In this document: in pieces, positions 48,266 through 61,949 of the stretch
Numbering within the stretch: position 1 is the stretch's first letter
Layout of the letters: each line of letters opens with the position of its first letter
Assembly: GCF_028769735.1 (NCBI RefSeq)
Contig: NC_088171.1
Location: forward strand, 124,146,533 to 124,210,532
From: Zonotrichia leucophrys gambelii
Lineage: Eukaryota; Chordata; Aves; Passeriformes; Passerellidae
Direction of reading: 5' to 3'
DNA length: 64,000 nt
Notes under the pieces: model-generated
What the model saw: the letters and a program-made list of their open reading frames with translations, nothing else
Told to the model about the DNA's origin: nothing
Databases searched by the model: none
Position numbers and translations under genes: made by a program

Positions 48266-51200
48266 TCTAGAGAGTGATAAGATCATGCTGATCCTTTTTT
48301 CCAGGTTAAAAGAAGAAGGGAAAGCCTTGGCAAGAGTAGCCTGCCCTCTTTCAAAAAAAACCGAAAACAAAACAAAAAAACCCTTGGGGTTTTTCAGTTT
48401 GTTGGCAATGCAAGGGAAATCAAGGCATCCCTCTTTCCTGTACCCTTCCAAACTGCAAATCTGCCAGCCACATCCTTTTCTTGTTTACTCCCCCCACCAC
48501 ATACTGTGGCAGTGGGCAGAAGCAGGAACAGCTTTTAGAAGCTGAAAGCACATGGCCTTTGCTGGCAAGGAGGGAGGAATGACAAGAAAGGTCAGCACTG
48601 GATACAGGATGTGTGGAGGCCTGGCTGGCACGCTTACTGTGAGTACATGCTGCCTTGCACTCAGCAGGGCCCTCAGCCTGAATGCTGCATTCCCCCAGCC
48701 AGTCCTCTTCATTCTGCCAGCTTTCTCAGGCTGAGGTACAGGCAAAATAGGACAGGTGAAATGAGGGTGTATTCTTTGAGGTGGTTTCATACTAATTAAA
48801 TTTTCATTTACATGGAGCCTTTCAACTCAGGCTCCCTTCTAAGCTGATTCTTCCACGTTTCACAATCGGATGGACTGGAGGATAACCAAGATGAGCATCA
48901 TGTGAGAGCAAAGAGTTGATGAACACAGATTTTCCCATTCTAAGGCCCTGGGATAATTACCTTTAGCCTCCCATTGGTTTAGGTTACCAGCACAGGGTTG
49001 CCTCAAATTTCATGGAGGTGCCCATATTTTTGCAAAGCATCTCAAATAGGAGGGAAATGGAAGCAGGGACCAAGCTAAAAGTAGCAAAAGACCTGCAGTT
49101 AAGAAGATAGAAACAGTTCTGTAGCCACCTGTAAGTAGCTGACAGAAGATGACAGAAATCTTCTATTCCCACATTATTTTTTTGACAAAGCTATCCTTTC
49201 TGCAGTGCTTTAATTAAGTTTGTGTCAGCACTTCTATTACATCCACCTTCTCAGCCTCTATATTTTTGTTGTGAAACTTGTCTGCCTGCACCACTTGCTT
49301 CTACAGGTCAGTGAAAGGTACAGTGACATTTATGCCTTTCTGGCCTGCAGACTACACATCTGAGTTCTCCCATCCAGGCAGATATAGATCCTCTCCTACT
49401 GTGGAGAAAACAAACATGGTAGAAGTTCCTTGGGATTAAGCATCGATTGCTTGGGAGTAGAGGTGTGGCCACCCAGGTTCCCAGCAGCTGGATCCTGGAG
49501 CTGCCCCCATCTTTAGCTCTGTGAACCACTGGGGCCAGGCAGCCTCCAGAGAAGCTTTCTGAGCTTGTGTAGACACTACATTCTGCAAATGATTTACAAG
49601 AACAGGCAGGTAGAGTGTAGCTGTGCCCCCACACAGTGTGAGCAACTGTGGCTGGCTATCAGCAGCTGTGGGAAGATAGGAAACATTTGCCTGTGTGTGG
49701 TTTCAATCTCCCCATCCAGCACTAGGAGGAGCAGACTGCAAAACCAGCTTTAAATTGCTCTTGTGCTTTTCTGGTGCTGGGCATGGATCCATAGCATTGG
49801 TCTAATTGTTAACCATGGCCCAAAGGGAAATTTTATTAGCTCAAAATTACCAACACACCAAGACAGCGCTGTCATACATCTCTCTCACCAGAAGGGCAGA
49901 CAGGAGAGCAACCCATTGCTCACCAAACCCTAAGGAAATTAAAACAGGGCATAATAAATAAAACAGAATTTCAGGCCCCACTGATAGCCTTGCACCAATG
50001 AGGCTATGAACCTGAGATGACAGCCTTCTCTCTTGGCCCCTACACTGCCACTGTGCCTCCCTTTTCCCTGTTTCACATTGCAGTGCCCTCTTACCTCCTA
50101 CCTGCCCACCTCCTACTGCAGCCACGCCATGCCTCAGTCACTCCACCACCCAAATATTTCATCTCACACCCCTTCCTATCACACACACCACCACACTTGA
50201 CATGCCCTCACTTGCCACTCCCCCCTGCCTCAGTTTCTCCATTGCTTCCAGGTCAGCATTTCCAGATCTAGGGTCTACAGCCACATCTGGCCCCCAGCGC
50301 CGGAAGCAGGAATGGCAGGACAGGGTACAGTCCTCACACCAAAGCAGAGACTCAGGTTTGAGACAGACAGGGACTTTTGTGGCAACTGTCCTTTGGAAGG
50401 GAGTAGTGCTAGTTTTTGTGTGCACCCCACATTTTTCTTTGTTGGATGCCCCCCGTAGTGATTTCAGTGCCACTCAAAGCGCTTGAAATGGTGTTGTTTA
50501 TTGCTGCTGCAGGCTTCCCTCCAGCAGAGACCTGCCACTGCTGACCCTTGCTCCAGTGTGTGTGTGCTAAATTAACTCTCATCCCCTTCCTTTAGGTTTT
50601 CTCTCCCAAGAGAGCAAGTGCTTTGAAGAGTAATCCCGTCAACCTGTCACCCCAAGTCCCGGAAACTCGCTGTTGCTATGGTTACTGTGCCCAATTCAAC
50701 TGGTGGCTCTGGCACTCACATTGCAGCCAGGCAAAAACATCAGTGCTCCCCCCTGACCTCCTCTCCCTGCATATATCCAGCTGCAGCATCAGCTCTGCAA
50801 GCAAGAGGTTGTTCCTCCAAATCTTGTCCTTTTCTTTATAGAGTTTTGGCTGAGTGTTGATTGTTGGTGCCACTGACACAAGGCAAAAGTAGTTATCACA
50901 GGTTAAATGGAAGTGCTGGAGAAGTGAATGGGAGTGACAGAGGTGGGTTTTAGACTCCTTGCATGATCTGTTAGCAGTACTGTGACTATAAATATGTTTC
51001 CTCAGGAGCTGAACTCTGACACTCCTGTCTGCACATGCCAGAGTTCCAAACAGGCAGCTCAGAAGTTAGGCTGGGGTGCTCCCTAAGCACACTGGCCCCA
51101 GCTTCTGCCATGCAGGCGCTGAGTGTATGTGCTGGAGCTGTTGCTGCAGCAGAAGGACACAAACATCACACATTCACATGCATCTGTAGTGATAGCCAGA

Positions 51201-54200
51201 TCCTCTCTTCAAGCTGGCCAAGGACAGGGATAAATAATATTTACATCAAAGTCTTTACTGTAAGCAGAATGCTCCTGCTGCAGTGCTTCTGCTGCAGGAT
51301 GAGTTTCAAGTGTCATCTTTCGGAAGCAGTGTATAGCTAGGAATAAGCAAGACTAGCACTGTCAGCACAGTAAGAGCAGCAATGCAAACAGATATCTGTT
51401 CTGGATGGCTCCAACAGATACTCTGCATTTACCTGCTTAGGCTTCAGCTCCTCTCCAAAACCAGACCTGTGAAAAGGCTAATCTGTGAATGCACATTCAA
51501 GCTGCTGACAGGCAAAGCTACCTCATATTTCATCAGTCCTGTGATTGAGGTGGGAAGAGGCAGATTGGCTATTTTATTACCTGGTTTCCTTTCCAATAAA
51601 TTTTGCCTCTTTTCATGCAAGGTTCCATCTGACCTAAGGCTTTTACAGATGTCAGCTTCTTCCATAAATATCCCTTCTTCCATTTCCACAACACAGGCTG
51701 TCCTGTGGAAAGACACTGCAAGACACAGGAAGACCCTACAGGAAGAATGACACCAGGTCATGTTAATTAATGGCTGTCTCAGAATAGATGCAAAAGGAGG
51801 CAAACTTGACATGGCACAGTGTAGGAAATTCTGGTTTGACTTGCAACCACCTTTGATCCTAATCACGGGAAAGTGACACCCTGTTCATATGTATAACAGT
51901 GCACCTTGTGGAAAATCACACAAAAAGTCAGCAACACATTATTGGCACGACAGCCTCTGATAGCTTTGCCAAATCTAGAGGGGACAGTAGCCCCAAAATT
52001 GTGTCAACAACTGACACCATCCCACCATGGTGACAATTTCACTGTAAATGGGTAGTTCATTTACACCAGTGATCACTCCTCACTATCACAGTCACTTCTC
52101 ACTATCACAGTACAGTTGGCACCAAATATCACAGAATAAAACCAGGTTTTCCTTTTGCCAATTTTTTTATAACCAGGTTCTCTGGAGTTTGCCAAAGTAG
52201 TTTTGTTCTTTTCCTACAGTGCTTCTCATAAATGGACAGAGGAATAAAAATGCAGAAATTTGCTCTGGTTTCATGCTGTTGAAATCTTCACAGTCCATCC
52301 AGGAACAGCCTGACTAGCTGTTTTTCTGTGCAATTTTACAACTTCAGTGTTTTAAAAGCAGTGTTCGAACCACGTTTGTGTTATACAGTGATATATGGAA
52401 GTCCCTGCTCTGAAGACTTTGCAGCCTGAGACCTACTTTGAGTTTTGTCTGACAGTAAGATGCAGCTTTGAGAAAAATGTGTGTGTACTACTCATTCTTG
52501 CTAGGAGGTGCGGGATAGAGATAAACTCCCAGACCTTCTGTTTTACCATGAAAACTAATTTTTATAGTATGCTCTTTCAAGGGGAAAACATGACTTTTTG
52601 GCTAATAAAAAGAATATTTTTATCTAAAATAGTTTATTTGAACTGAATTTCATTGTGAAAAAGTAAAAATGAATCTGGAGCATGCCCTGTAGCTGTTGGT
52701 AAGGGCAGTTTGGAATAAAGCAAATCAAAGTATATTAATCCATGACTTCTGAAGGTACCAGCTATTAAGACCATTGCACAGATGAGTTAAATGAAAATGG
52801 TGAATACTCTGTATCTGAAGTGGTGAGCACTGACTCCCAGAAGAGCATCTGTTCTCTCTCAGATGATAACTTGTATTCACCTCACACCTTTCTGCCCTCA
52901 GCTTTACCAGACAGCTGCTGTCCCATGGGGATCAGCCACCTGAGCAGAAGCTGGATCTGGGGAAGCAGCCACTGCAGGAGACGCTCCCCAGCCACAGAGA
53001 GATGAACTGTGAGGGGATGTTTAGCACGTGTGACAAGAGTGAGAAAGTGCCAGGGATTTTCAATTGCCATAAAGTTGGTCAGGGCTTTGACTGAGGTTTC
53101 ATCATGAAGACCCTGGCAAAGTAGCTTGATTGCCTACCTTAGGTAATGACTAAGCTTGACTGGTTTGAATGTGAATCCTTATTCCAGACAGTCAGAGTAT
53201 TTGGATATTGGAGGACACCAAAACCAAATCCTATCATCAGTTGTCTCTTCCCTATTGAATACCAGGAAAAAATATACCACAGAAAAGAAGTGTCACTGTA
53301 ATTTTGCTAGAACAGAGTTAGATACTGTACCTACCATTTGACTTGAGCATTTTGACTCCAAGTTGAGGGGTCATAATTTTGAGATTCAAATCGATTTTGA
53401 AGTGCCACGAAAGCTTTGTAACATCCTGCACTGACATTGAGGGTATTTTCCTGTAACTTGCTTTACTTCAGTCTTGCTCACAGTTCTTAAAAACAGCAGC
53501 ATTCCTGTCAGTTTCAGAAAAGTCAAGACTTGTGGACCCTGCAGAGCTGACCAGTACAGCAGTTGCAAAACCTGTACCCTGTATAGATCACTGCTCTCTG
53601 AGTAACCTTCATTTCAGCTGCTTCTAAAAATGAAAAACTATTCCAGGGGAAATAATTTTCTTTCAAAACAGCCCTCATCTGAAAGATTTATTCCAGAAAA
53701 TCTCAGTTTTATGGGAAAAGACACTATCAAAGCAGCATGCCAGGTCAGCTACAGCACTTACTTCCCAGGCGTACCCAGGCCTCTCTTGATTCATACTGCC
53801 CTAGCCACGATAAAAATCCCGTTTGTTTACTTGTCAGCAAACCAAACCTCTGGGCCATGGCTCTCAATACATAACTGTGCAAGCACTGAGATGCCAGGAT
53901 GATGAGCTCTCCAGGAGCACCTCCACAGTCACTGTTAATGACGGTGCTCTGCAGCAAGTGCAAACAGTCACACGCTCTTAATGCTTACACCACAGCAAAT
54001 GTGTTTAATCCCACACAATAGCCCCGTTATCCTGTGTCCTAAAGCTGTGCTCGGCCAGGGAAGTGCTGACCACTTCTCACATATATAACGTATACCAAAC
54101 ATATTCAGCTTGGCAGGAGGACAAGAAGCTGGAAGTGTCACACTGGAGCCTAGCCCCCTGACAGCATGAGACATGTGCTTGTAAGCTGTCTCAAGGAGGA

Positions 54201-54487
54201 TATTTGATTGCCCTCTTTCTTCTTCTGCCTCTCTCCCAACAAAAGTAGAGTGACCTCCCCCATGACCTGGCAAGTGCTGAAATTCCCCAAACAGATTTTT
54301 CTGTTGTACCCCAACGCTGAACAAAAGGAAACGAAGCAGCCTGGAAATACTTGAAGTATGGAATGAAAATAATAGCTGGCTCTTGCTCGCCCTGCAAACG
54401 CCGATCTTCACCTCCTCCCCAGCACGGTTTGCACTGCCTCCCACGCTTATCGGCTGCACTGTCGGCAGCTATTTCGGATTTATACAC

Positions 54488-54521
54488 TTATTTATTTATT
54501 TATGCCTTTATTTATTTATTT
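54488..54521 (+). repeat. (TTTA)n low-complexity runs
   Basis: Two short TTTA arrays separated by TGCC. These could also be read as overlapping forkhead-type TTTATTTA motifs, but a simple repeat explains them as well. Confidence 0.85.
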
Positions 54522-54536
54522 GGAAAAGGGCAGAGT

Positions 54537-54563
54537 GGGGGGCGGGCGGGGGAGGAGGGGGGG
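54537..54563 (+). other. G-rich run with G-quadruplex potential
   Basis: At least four G-tracts of three or more bases separated by loops of one to three bases, within 27 bases. This satisfies the usual G-quadruplex pattern on the + strand. It lies about 30 bases from the RBPJ site at 54590. Confidence 0.75.
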
Positions 54564-55247
54564 TCTATGTAATTGCAGTTTACACTGCGTTCCCACGCTA
54601 CTATTGTTTGTGGCTTTGTTTCCTATTCCCATCACGTGTGCTAATTAGTTGGAGCCGCTGGCTAGCTGGGAGGCGTGTGTCTGGAGTAAAAGCAGAAAGA
54701 TCACTTCCTGGAGGGATCTAGGCAATCTGAACAATTCTTTGCTTTACTTTCAGCCCTCTCCCTCCCCCCGGCTTTACCACTCAGACAAGAGAGAAGAAGT
54801 GCTGATTGTCAAGCACTAGACACCGGAGAGGCACAGATTCTCTTCTGAAAAGGAGCAACTCAGAGACGCAGAGAAAATTGGGCTGGAAAGAACATCTCAT
54901 CTGTGTTTAACAAACGTGATATTTAATTTTTTTTTTTAATCTTAAGAAATCCCCAATGTTGTAGCTAAGAACGTAAAAGCACCATTTGAAAAAAAAAATC
55001 CTCAGGTTATTTTAGTCCGCCCTTAGGAAGTGAGTCCGTTTTCTATTGCAAGGCTAAGCTAGTTCATGCCATGGCTTGCAAAATGAAATGAGACCCAGCG
55101 AGAGAGAGAGGGAAGATTACCTGAGTCATGGCATTTGCTTATTAGAGCAGGCGTCAGACAGCAGCAGGGCCAAGTCACACAGCAGCACCAAATACCTGCA
55201 CATGGACCAGGTTTTAGGCTCAACACTGGATTTGGTTTAGGTGTTGG

Positions 55248-55272
55248 TTTTTTTGTTTTTTTTTTTTTTTTT
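55248..55272 (+). repeat. T-rich tract
   Basis: A T homopolymer with one G interruption. No adjacent reverse-oriented retroelement body was recognised. Confidence 0.9.
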
Positions 55273-55374
55273 AACTTTTAGATCTCTAGTTAACTCCTTC
55301 TGCCTGCAGCCCTGGTGCTGTGGTGCTTTTCAAATGCCGAGCAGACTAGACCCCCCTCAGATGATGCAGGCAGC

Positions 55375-55640
55375 ACGTAGCCCACACCGGCACCAAACTG
55401 GAGCCGCCATGGTCCCACCGACGCCCGCTGTCCCTCTCAGGCAGGCAGCGAGCCCTGGGGCCCCGCTCCTCTGGCACTGACAGCCCCTGTCCTGCTGGCC
55501 CGGAGTGACTCCCGTGTTCTGCACCCGTGCTGAGGAAATGGCGGGGCTGAGAGCCGTGAGCAGCGGCGGTGCTGCAGTGGGCCGGGCCGGGCCGGGCCGG
55601 GCCGGGCTGGGCTGGGCAGCGGCTCGGGTGGCCGGGGAGC
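55375..55640. other. Small CpG-rich patch with (GGGCC)n repeat
   Basis: A short stretch with many CpG dinucleotides in otherwise CpG-poor sequence. It includes a GGGCC pentanucleotide array at about 55579-55616. It may be a small CpG island marking an unannotated promoter, or a locally G+C-biased repeat. The open frames across it have no recognisable protein. Confidence 0.55.
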
Positions 55641-58600
55641 CCTGTAGGGAGCCCTGCAGCGATCATTGGGGCTGGGGCTCTTCCCGTTTCAGCCGCAGGC
55701 TGGAGTGCCCAGTGCCTGTGCTGCCGTGCTCGGGCTCAGCCAAGGCACAGGTGCTCAGGAGGAGGCAGGCCCGAACCTCTGCCATGGGAGTGCTGCCAGG
55801 CACTCCCACAGAAACACAACACGGTCTAAATCTGTGCTTGCTTCCCTTTCACCCAGCACAATTTTCTCCAAGCAGAGATGTGCTGCTAATGACCACAGCC
55901 AAGCTTAGTGCAAGTATGGCCTGTGCTTTCCTGTGCAACTCTGGTGCAGTTAAAGGAAAGGCTTAAAGAAAGAGTTATCAGTCTGCCTTGACATTGTGGG
56001 ATTGCAGCTAGGCACAAATCTCCATCCTCTGGGAAATCCCAGTATTTCTGTGCTTTTATTTTGCTTTCACTTTGGTTACAGAGAACTGAAATATCTCAAG
56101 TCTGTTTGGTTTGGGGTTTTCCTGTCCTTTCAGTGAGGAAAACAAGTCCTGTGTTTCAGAAACAGTGAAATGCTTCCCTGTGAGTCAGCTCAGCTTTAAA
56201 GGGCATCTCTGTGAGAGTCACTTTAATACTTGGTGCTCTACAGCAAGCGCAAACAGTCTTAGTTGTCATTTATGTTATCCCCCTACCCTGTTTTTTTTTA
56301 GAAACTGAACCTTCTGTCTGGGTTACCTGTCTCATGACAGCCTCTTCAGCTCAGGGTACAGGACGATATTTTGCATTATTGAAGATACAGACTGAATGGC
56401 TGGCACAGAGAAGTGCAGGTAATTTTTCCTGCCATGGAAAGAAGCATTTTACAGAGTTATTGTGCAAGGCTTCAGAGCTGGTGTCCTCATACCATCATGC
56501 ACATCTGGCCTTCTGCTCATAACTGCTTTTGTCATTTACAAACATTTCACATCTATGCAGTAGCTCCAGTTGCTTTGGTAAGTAAATTGCAGTCTAGCTT
56601 TCAATGAGATAAGGAGCTAGAATTTAACGAGAGGTGAGCAAGTAGCTGGTGACCCAGCCCCTGCAGATGAGCAGGCACTTCTGGTGCTGTAGCAGGTTGG
56701 AAAGCAGAGTCTGCTTTGAAGTCAGGCTCTCCTGCTGTGAATGTGGAGAAGCTTGGAGAGGGAGAGACCTGCAGAATCCACCCTGCATCATGGCCTGCTT
56801 TACTCAGGAAACTGGTGACCAGTGAGGAAGATGCCATGTAGAAATAGGGGAGGCATTCACATGTGCATCATTAACTTCATTATTTCCATTAAATAATTGC
56901 TGATTTGGCCCAAGGTTTATATATTTGCAAATAATCCTGAGCAATGTCCTGTCAGATCCTCCTCTTCCTGGTGGACAGCATCCCTCTTGTTTGGAATGGG
57001 TGCAGTGTGTTTTGAGGGGAACACTAGGCTTTATCATAACACTAACAGTTGATAGAGTCTGCTGCATTTTGCACCTGTGGTCTTCCACTGACTATAAGCA
57101 TTATAATTTCTTACTATTTATTTCTTCTATAATGCAACTCACAAACTGCTCCAGACACTGACCTCCCAGAGAGATTGCTAATCAGACAGAATTGCACTGC
57201 AGGGAGTGGTGAGTGCTCTGTTCAGATATCTTTTAAGAATATGTGAGGACCACCAACATCTTTGCACAAGTAACCTGAACCAAAGGAAAAATAATCTAGC
57301 AAAGCAACTCTGTGCACTGTAACAATTACAAGGCTTCTTCAGAACTAAATCTAGTTAATTATTTTTTAGTCCTTGCAACTCATTATTTATATTTAGAAAT
57401 TAAAAAGCTCCAACTAGAACAAAAAAACCCAGCCCATCAGTGAGTCATTCAAAAGTTCTCTGTTCTTTTTCCTGTTTTCTCACTGAATATGGAAAGTGGC
57501 TCATGATTTGTGTCCTGATATGCAAAGCCTATATGAGCCTGAGGGAGCTTCACTCAGACTTCATGGCCACAGTAGCCTACAACAGTCACTTCAATGGAAA
57601 AGAGCTGCAGCTAAAAGAGAGGCTTCTGGGTGCACTGGTCACAGTAATTGCAAAATGTTCTGTGAAGATGCCCACCCCTTCTGGAACTACAAATTAAATG
57701 AACTCATTTAATTTGGACCTCATTTCAACTTTCTTTTGGTGTGTATACTGGTACAATATACTTGGTTGCACACAAAAAATTTTTAAATGGTGTTTTTCCA
57801 CAGTCAGCAGAATTAATCAAACCTTGTTTTCTATGGAGCAATGCTCTACATTCTGATTCTGGCCCAGAGTCTGTACCTGCCGGTTAGCTCCATGGTGCTG
57901 CTGCCTGCACCCACAGGCTGGCACGTGGGCAGGAAGCAGGAGATGCTGCAGTGGGCAGAGGGCTTGGGCATGCTAACTACCCAGACCAAATCCTCTGGCA
58001 TGGAGGACAGTGAAGGACAAACAATCCAGGGCCCTTTTTGTCATCAGGCTTGCATAAACCTGTAGGATATCCATTAGTTTGAATCTGACATTCATCAAAG
58101 GTGGTGAGGTGGTTGCCAACAGGCTTCAACATTCTTGGGCTTGGAGTGTCTGACTAATAAATACATAAACAGCAAAGCAGATAAATGAGACTGTTGCTGA
58201 AACTTGGTTGCCAAAGGAGCTCCATTTTAAAAGTACCTATTTTGAGCACTAAAATGTTTCCCTGTGGATTAGGAGGAAGATATTATTTCAATCCTTAGAG
58301 GTGGTAGCAGCAATGATATTGCTGTAGACATAATGGTATAAATAAACAAAATGCAGGGTTTTCTGCAAGAGTCCATATCTTTAGATCTAAGGTTTGTGTA
58401 TCCAGTTTACCCACTTTCTCAGCTATATTATTGCCTGCTCTAGTAAAAGGTACTCCCTTTTTTTTTTTAACTTTGCCTCTCTTAAGGTTTTGTAAGACTC
58501 TTAGACACTGAAGTATTGGGCCTCAAAGTACACAGATGAGATTGTTAATCAGTCACTCACAGATTGTTTGTGAGATAGGAGAGCTTTCATACTCTTGGAG

Positions 58601-61600
58601 AGTTCTCAGGTTTTTGATGACTGAAAATGGGGGGATGGTTTCAGTACTGCATTTACAACTCCAGGAATGTAGAGTCCACCTTTAACTTGAAAATATTTGC
58701 ATAAAGCATTCAGGTATTATAAAGGAAACTGATTACTTTATACCATCTGGATTACAGCAAGCCAATATTGACTTCAGGTTTTGGTTGTCAGCAAGATTTA
58801 TTTTGCTCAAAGTAAATATTGACTGTGGCACCACCAAGGCCAGTATTTACTTTGGAGGAATATCAATCTTGTGGCTCAAAACTGGAAGTCGATATCATCA
58901 TTGTTACACTTTCTCATAAGTAGTAGGGAGGAGGGGCTTGGGCTAATGGGAAGCATATATACATATATACATAATTTAAGATGCAGTGAAGAAAATAAAA
59001 TATGGAAAGATGGTAACTACCTTGGACCACTAAAAGACAGAAGCTGCTGGAAGGAACCACACAGTCAGAATATTATAACTCCCAGGGACATCCTTCCTGC
59101 AGACACTGGCTGTTGACCTCTTGAAAAGTAAACAGCAAGAAATGTAAGTGGTAGCTGCCGTCAGAAATCATATAATAAATGGAACAAGAATTTCTGTTCC
59201 CAGCCTCCTTTGAAGTGGCAGTTGATTTTGTCTTAATACCCTGTAAGCCCTAGAAAATACAACACGCCTGCTCTGCCATGGGATAAGTTTAGAAAGCCAT
59301 TGAAATTGTGCTTATTGGAGTCTTTCTCACTTGTGTCTTTGTAAAGGAAAACAGCACCTAAACTTCAACCTAGAGGAAGACAAGGAGTCTGTTTGGATTT
59401 CAGACCACTAACATGGAAAATTCTCTGTTGCTTTTCACTCTGGTGAAACTGTGGAGGAGGGCATTAAATCCATAACTGTTATGTTCTCCATGAAATCTCT
59501 TGGCACACACACACACTGTGTTCCTTGATATAACAGTACTTTCCTAGTTTAAGTGCTACAAGAATATAAGAATAGCCATTTTCCTGCTAGTGTCAGAGGT
59601 AGTCCTATTAATTACAGAGACAAACAAACAGTCCTCAGGATTCCATGGGGCTGGAAAAGGTGGAGTGCTCCCCATAACAGAGCCTGTGTGTAGCAATGTG
59701 CAGGAAGTACTAACAGGTAACCCCTGCTGTGAAGAACCAGGACAAGTCTAGCCAGGACTGTGGCAGAGGCCTCACTCATACTACCACATGGCTGCTGGTG
59801 GAGGATGAGTTTGATGCAGGCCAGCTAAAGTACACTTTCTCAGCTAAGAAACCCATGGACTGACTCCTAACCAGGGAGAGTTTGCATCTGCTGGAGCTGA
59901 GACCTTCCTGAACTAGAGCTCAGCACCCTCCAGATGCTGATAGAGACAGAACTGGGTCTGTGGAAATCCAGCCTTGACACAGACACCTCTGCCAAGTGGT
60001 GCCAAAGGCTGCCTGTCACCAGTGTGTGCCAGTGAAGGAAAGCTGTGTGGCACTGAACTGCTTCTCACTTGCCAGCTGCATTGAGAGGCACAAGTGGCAG
60101 GAGCGTCACTTCCCAAGCTAAAAAACGTGACAGGAGTCAGGTCTCTGGAGCAGGCCATTCACTCTCTCAGGAAAATCCTCAGCTGGTGGCTTACAGCTGG
60201 ATTTGCCATCATACAAACACACAGCTATAATGTTTGCTTTTCAAAAGATCTACGGACTTAACAGCTGCTGTGGCAATTGCTGCAAAGATCCGAGTGAGCT
60301 TGTTAGAAATACCAGCCTCCTTGCTTCATGTGCTGGCTGTGTTTGTATGTTGTAGCCCTCCAAAGTGTGGGCATCAGAGCTGAGAACACTCGTACTGACT
60401 TTGCTGTGCCTGTCCACTCCCTCTGCTTAGCTGTGCTTGTGGCAATGCCAGGCACCCAGTGTTGGGGAGTTCCCAACTAGAAGCTTTGCTGGGGCCAGTC
60501 CTGTGCATGGGCAATGACAGCTCTTCAGAGAGCTTTCAGGACACTCAGCAGAGAGGAGTTGCCCAACTCGGCCAATAGCAATGGTAGCTTAGGTCACTTG
60601 CAGTAAGTGACTCTATATATTCGAGATAATAATTGTCAGCCTGCTGTGAAATGATTTAATGACATTAAGTTAGTGGATGTTAACAAGATGATATTGGGTA
60701 ACGTGATAATCTGTTGCCTTTGGCCAGGCAGCAAATTGCTGTTTTATTAATTTTTCTTCTTCCTGTATTTTTATGGTTTGGTTTAGAAGATTGAAGAAAC
60801 TTTGGCTATGGAATTTTACATTTTTGAATTGAATAGATGTGAATTTTGTCACTCAATTCACATGAAAATAATTCAGTCCTGACTCATGCAAATGCTAAGA
60901 GAAACACAATGGGCTTGGAATAAGATACTTCCCCTGCATGACTGCCTCAGAATATTGTAGGAGGGAACTCCAGAAAGTAATGAACAGCAGTCATTTCATA
61001 TGGCATCCACAAGACATAGGGTTGTTCAGCTGCTACACAGAGGCATGTGGTCCCCAAGATGAAAAACTGTCACACTAAAGTTCATCAAAAGCAGCTGGAT
61101 TTGTGAAAGCATTTGCTCTCGTAGTGTTAAGAGGCTGAGTTTCTGCTCAGATAGTTGCTTGTATGTGTGTTTGTCTTGATTTGCTACAGCTTTTATGCAT
61201 CTCAATTTTTCCCCTGTGAACTTCTTTCTTTCATAGTAAGTTGTTGATTCCAACTGTGGGTCACATCCAGCCCCTTCCCGCACGTCAGGTCTTCAGCTTT
61301 AGTCATAAAATAAATGTGGGTTCTCCCAATGAGATGATGTGAGCAGCAACCAGGCCATAATTGGGTCCCTCAGGAAGATTTAACATGAAGAGGACATGAG
61401 GTTTGTGGCTTTGACCAAGGCAAGAAGCCAAGGAAGGAAATGAAGGGGGACGCAGGAGGTGCTCTCCTTCACTCTCAACCTCCCATGTCAAAAAGGCACA
61501 ATGATACATTTTTGAAGAGATATTTATTTCCTGCCATTCAAAATTATTTCATTCTCTGCATTTGTGTAGTTTCTTTAGTTTCTTTGGCTTTAGTGAAATT

Positions 61601-61949
61601 CCTTTCCTTGCTAAGATTCATAATATTTTTTATAACTGGCCATGCAAGAGGTCTGGAACACCGTCAGCCTCTTTGGGAAATAATTACTGTTTGTGTGGTC
61701 TAATAAATGGTCCCAGAGGGTTCAACATGAAATAGCCAGGGTCTACAGGAAAGAAAACTATGTGAAAACTCATGCAGCCTCACTAATCTGCAAGGAACAA
61801 AACAAAGTTGTACCCTGGGGTAAGAACCAGTAGCGACTCCCTTAATTGCTACCATGTCAGCGTGTGAAACTACTACCTCTGCACAAGCTAATGCAAACCT
61901 GATGTGGTCACATTTCTGATTGAGACCAGCTAAATATCACTTCAAACGA

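Larger units (their letters stand above)
54430..54780. promoter_or_regulatory. Candidate distal regulatory element upstream of HEY1
   Basis: A block of unusual composition containing two TTTA repeat runs (about 54488-54521), a G-rich run (54537-54563), TTCCCACG at 54590-54597 (a perfect RBPJ site on the minus strand), TTCCCAT at 54626-54632 (a weaker RTGGGAA site, same strand), CACGTG at 54633-54638 and CTAATTAG at 54641-54648. The density of sites suggests an enhancer or promoter about 7.4 kb upstream of HEY1. This is inference; no conservation test was possible. Confidence 0.5.

Noticed and set aside
54351..54721. Open frames across the 54.4-54.7 kb element, considered as a coding exon
   Set aside because: The translations are TTTA-repeat and G-run artefacts (Leu/Phe/Ile/Tyr then Gly runs), with no convincing splice context.
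59502..59516. Short CA dinucleotide run
   Set aside because: Only about seven units; too short to list as a microsatellite.
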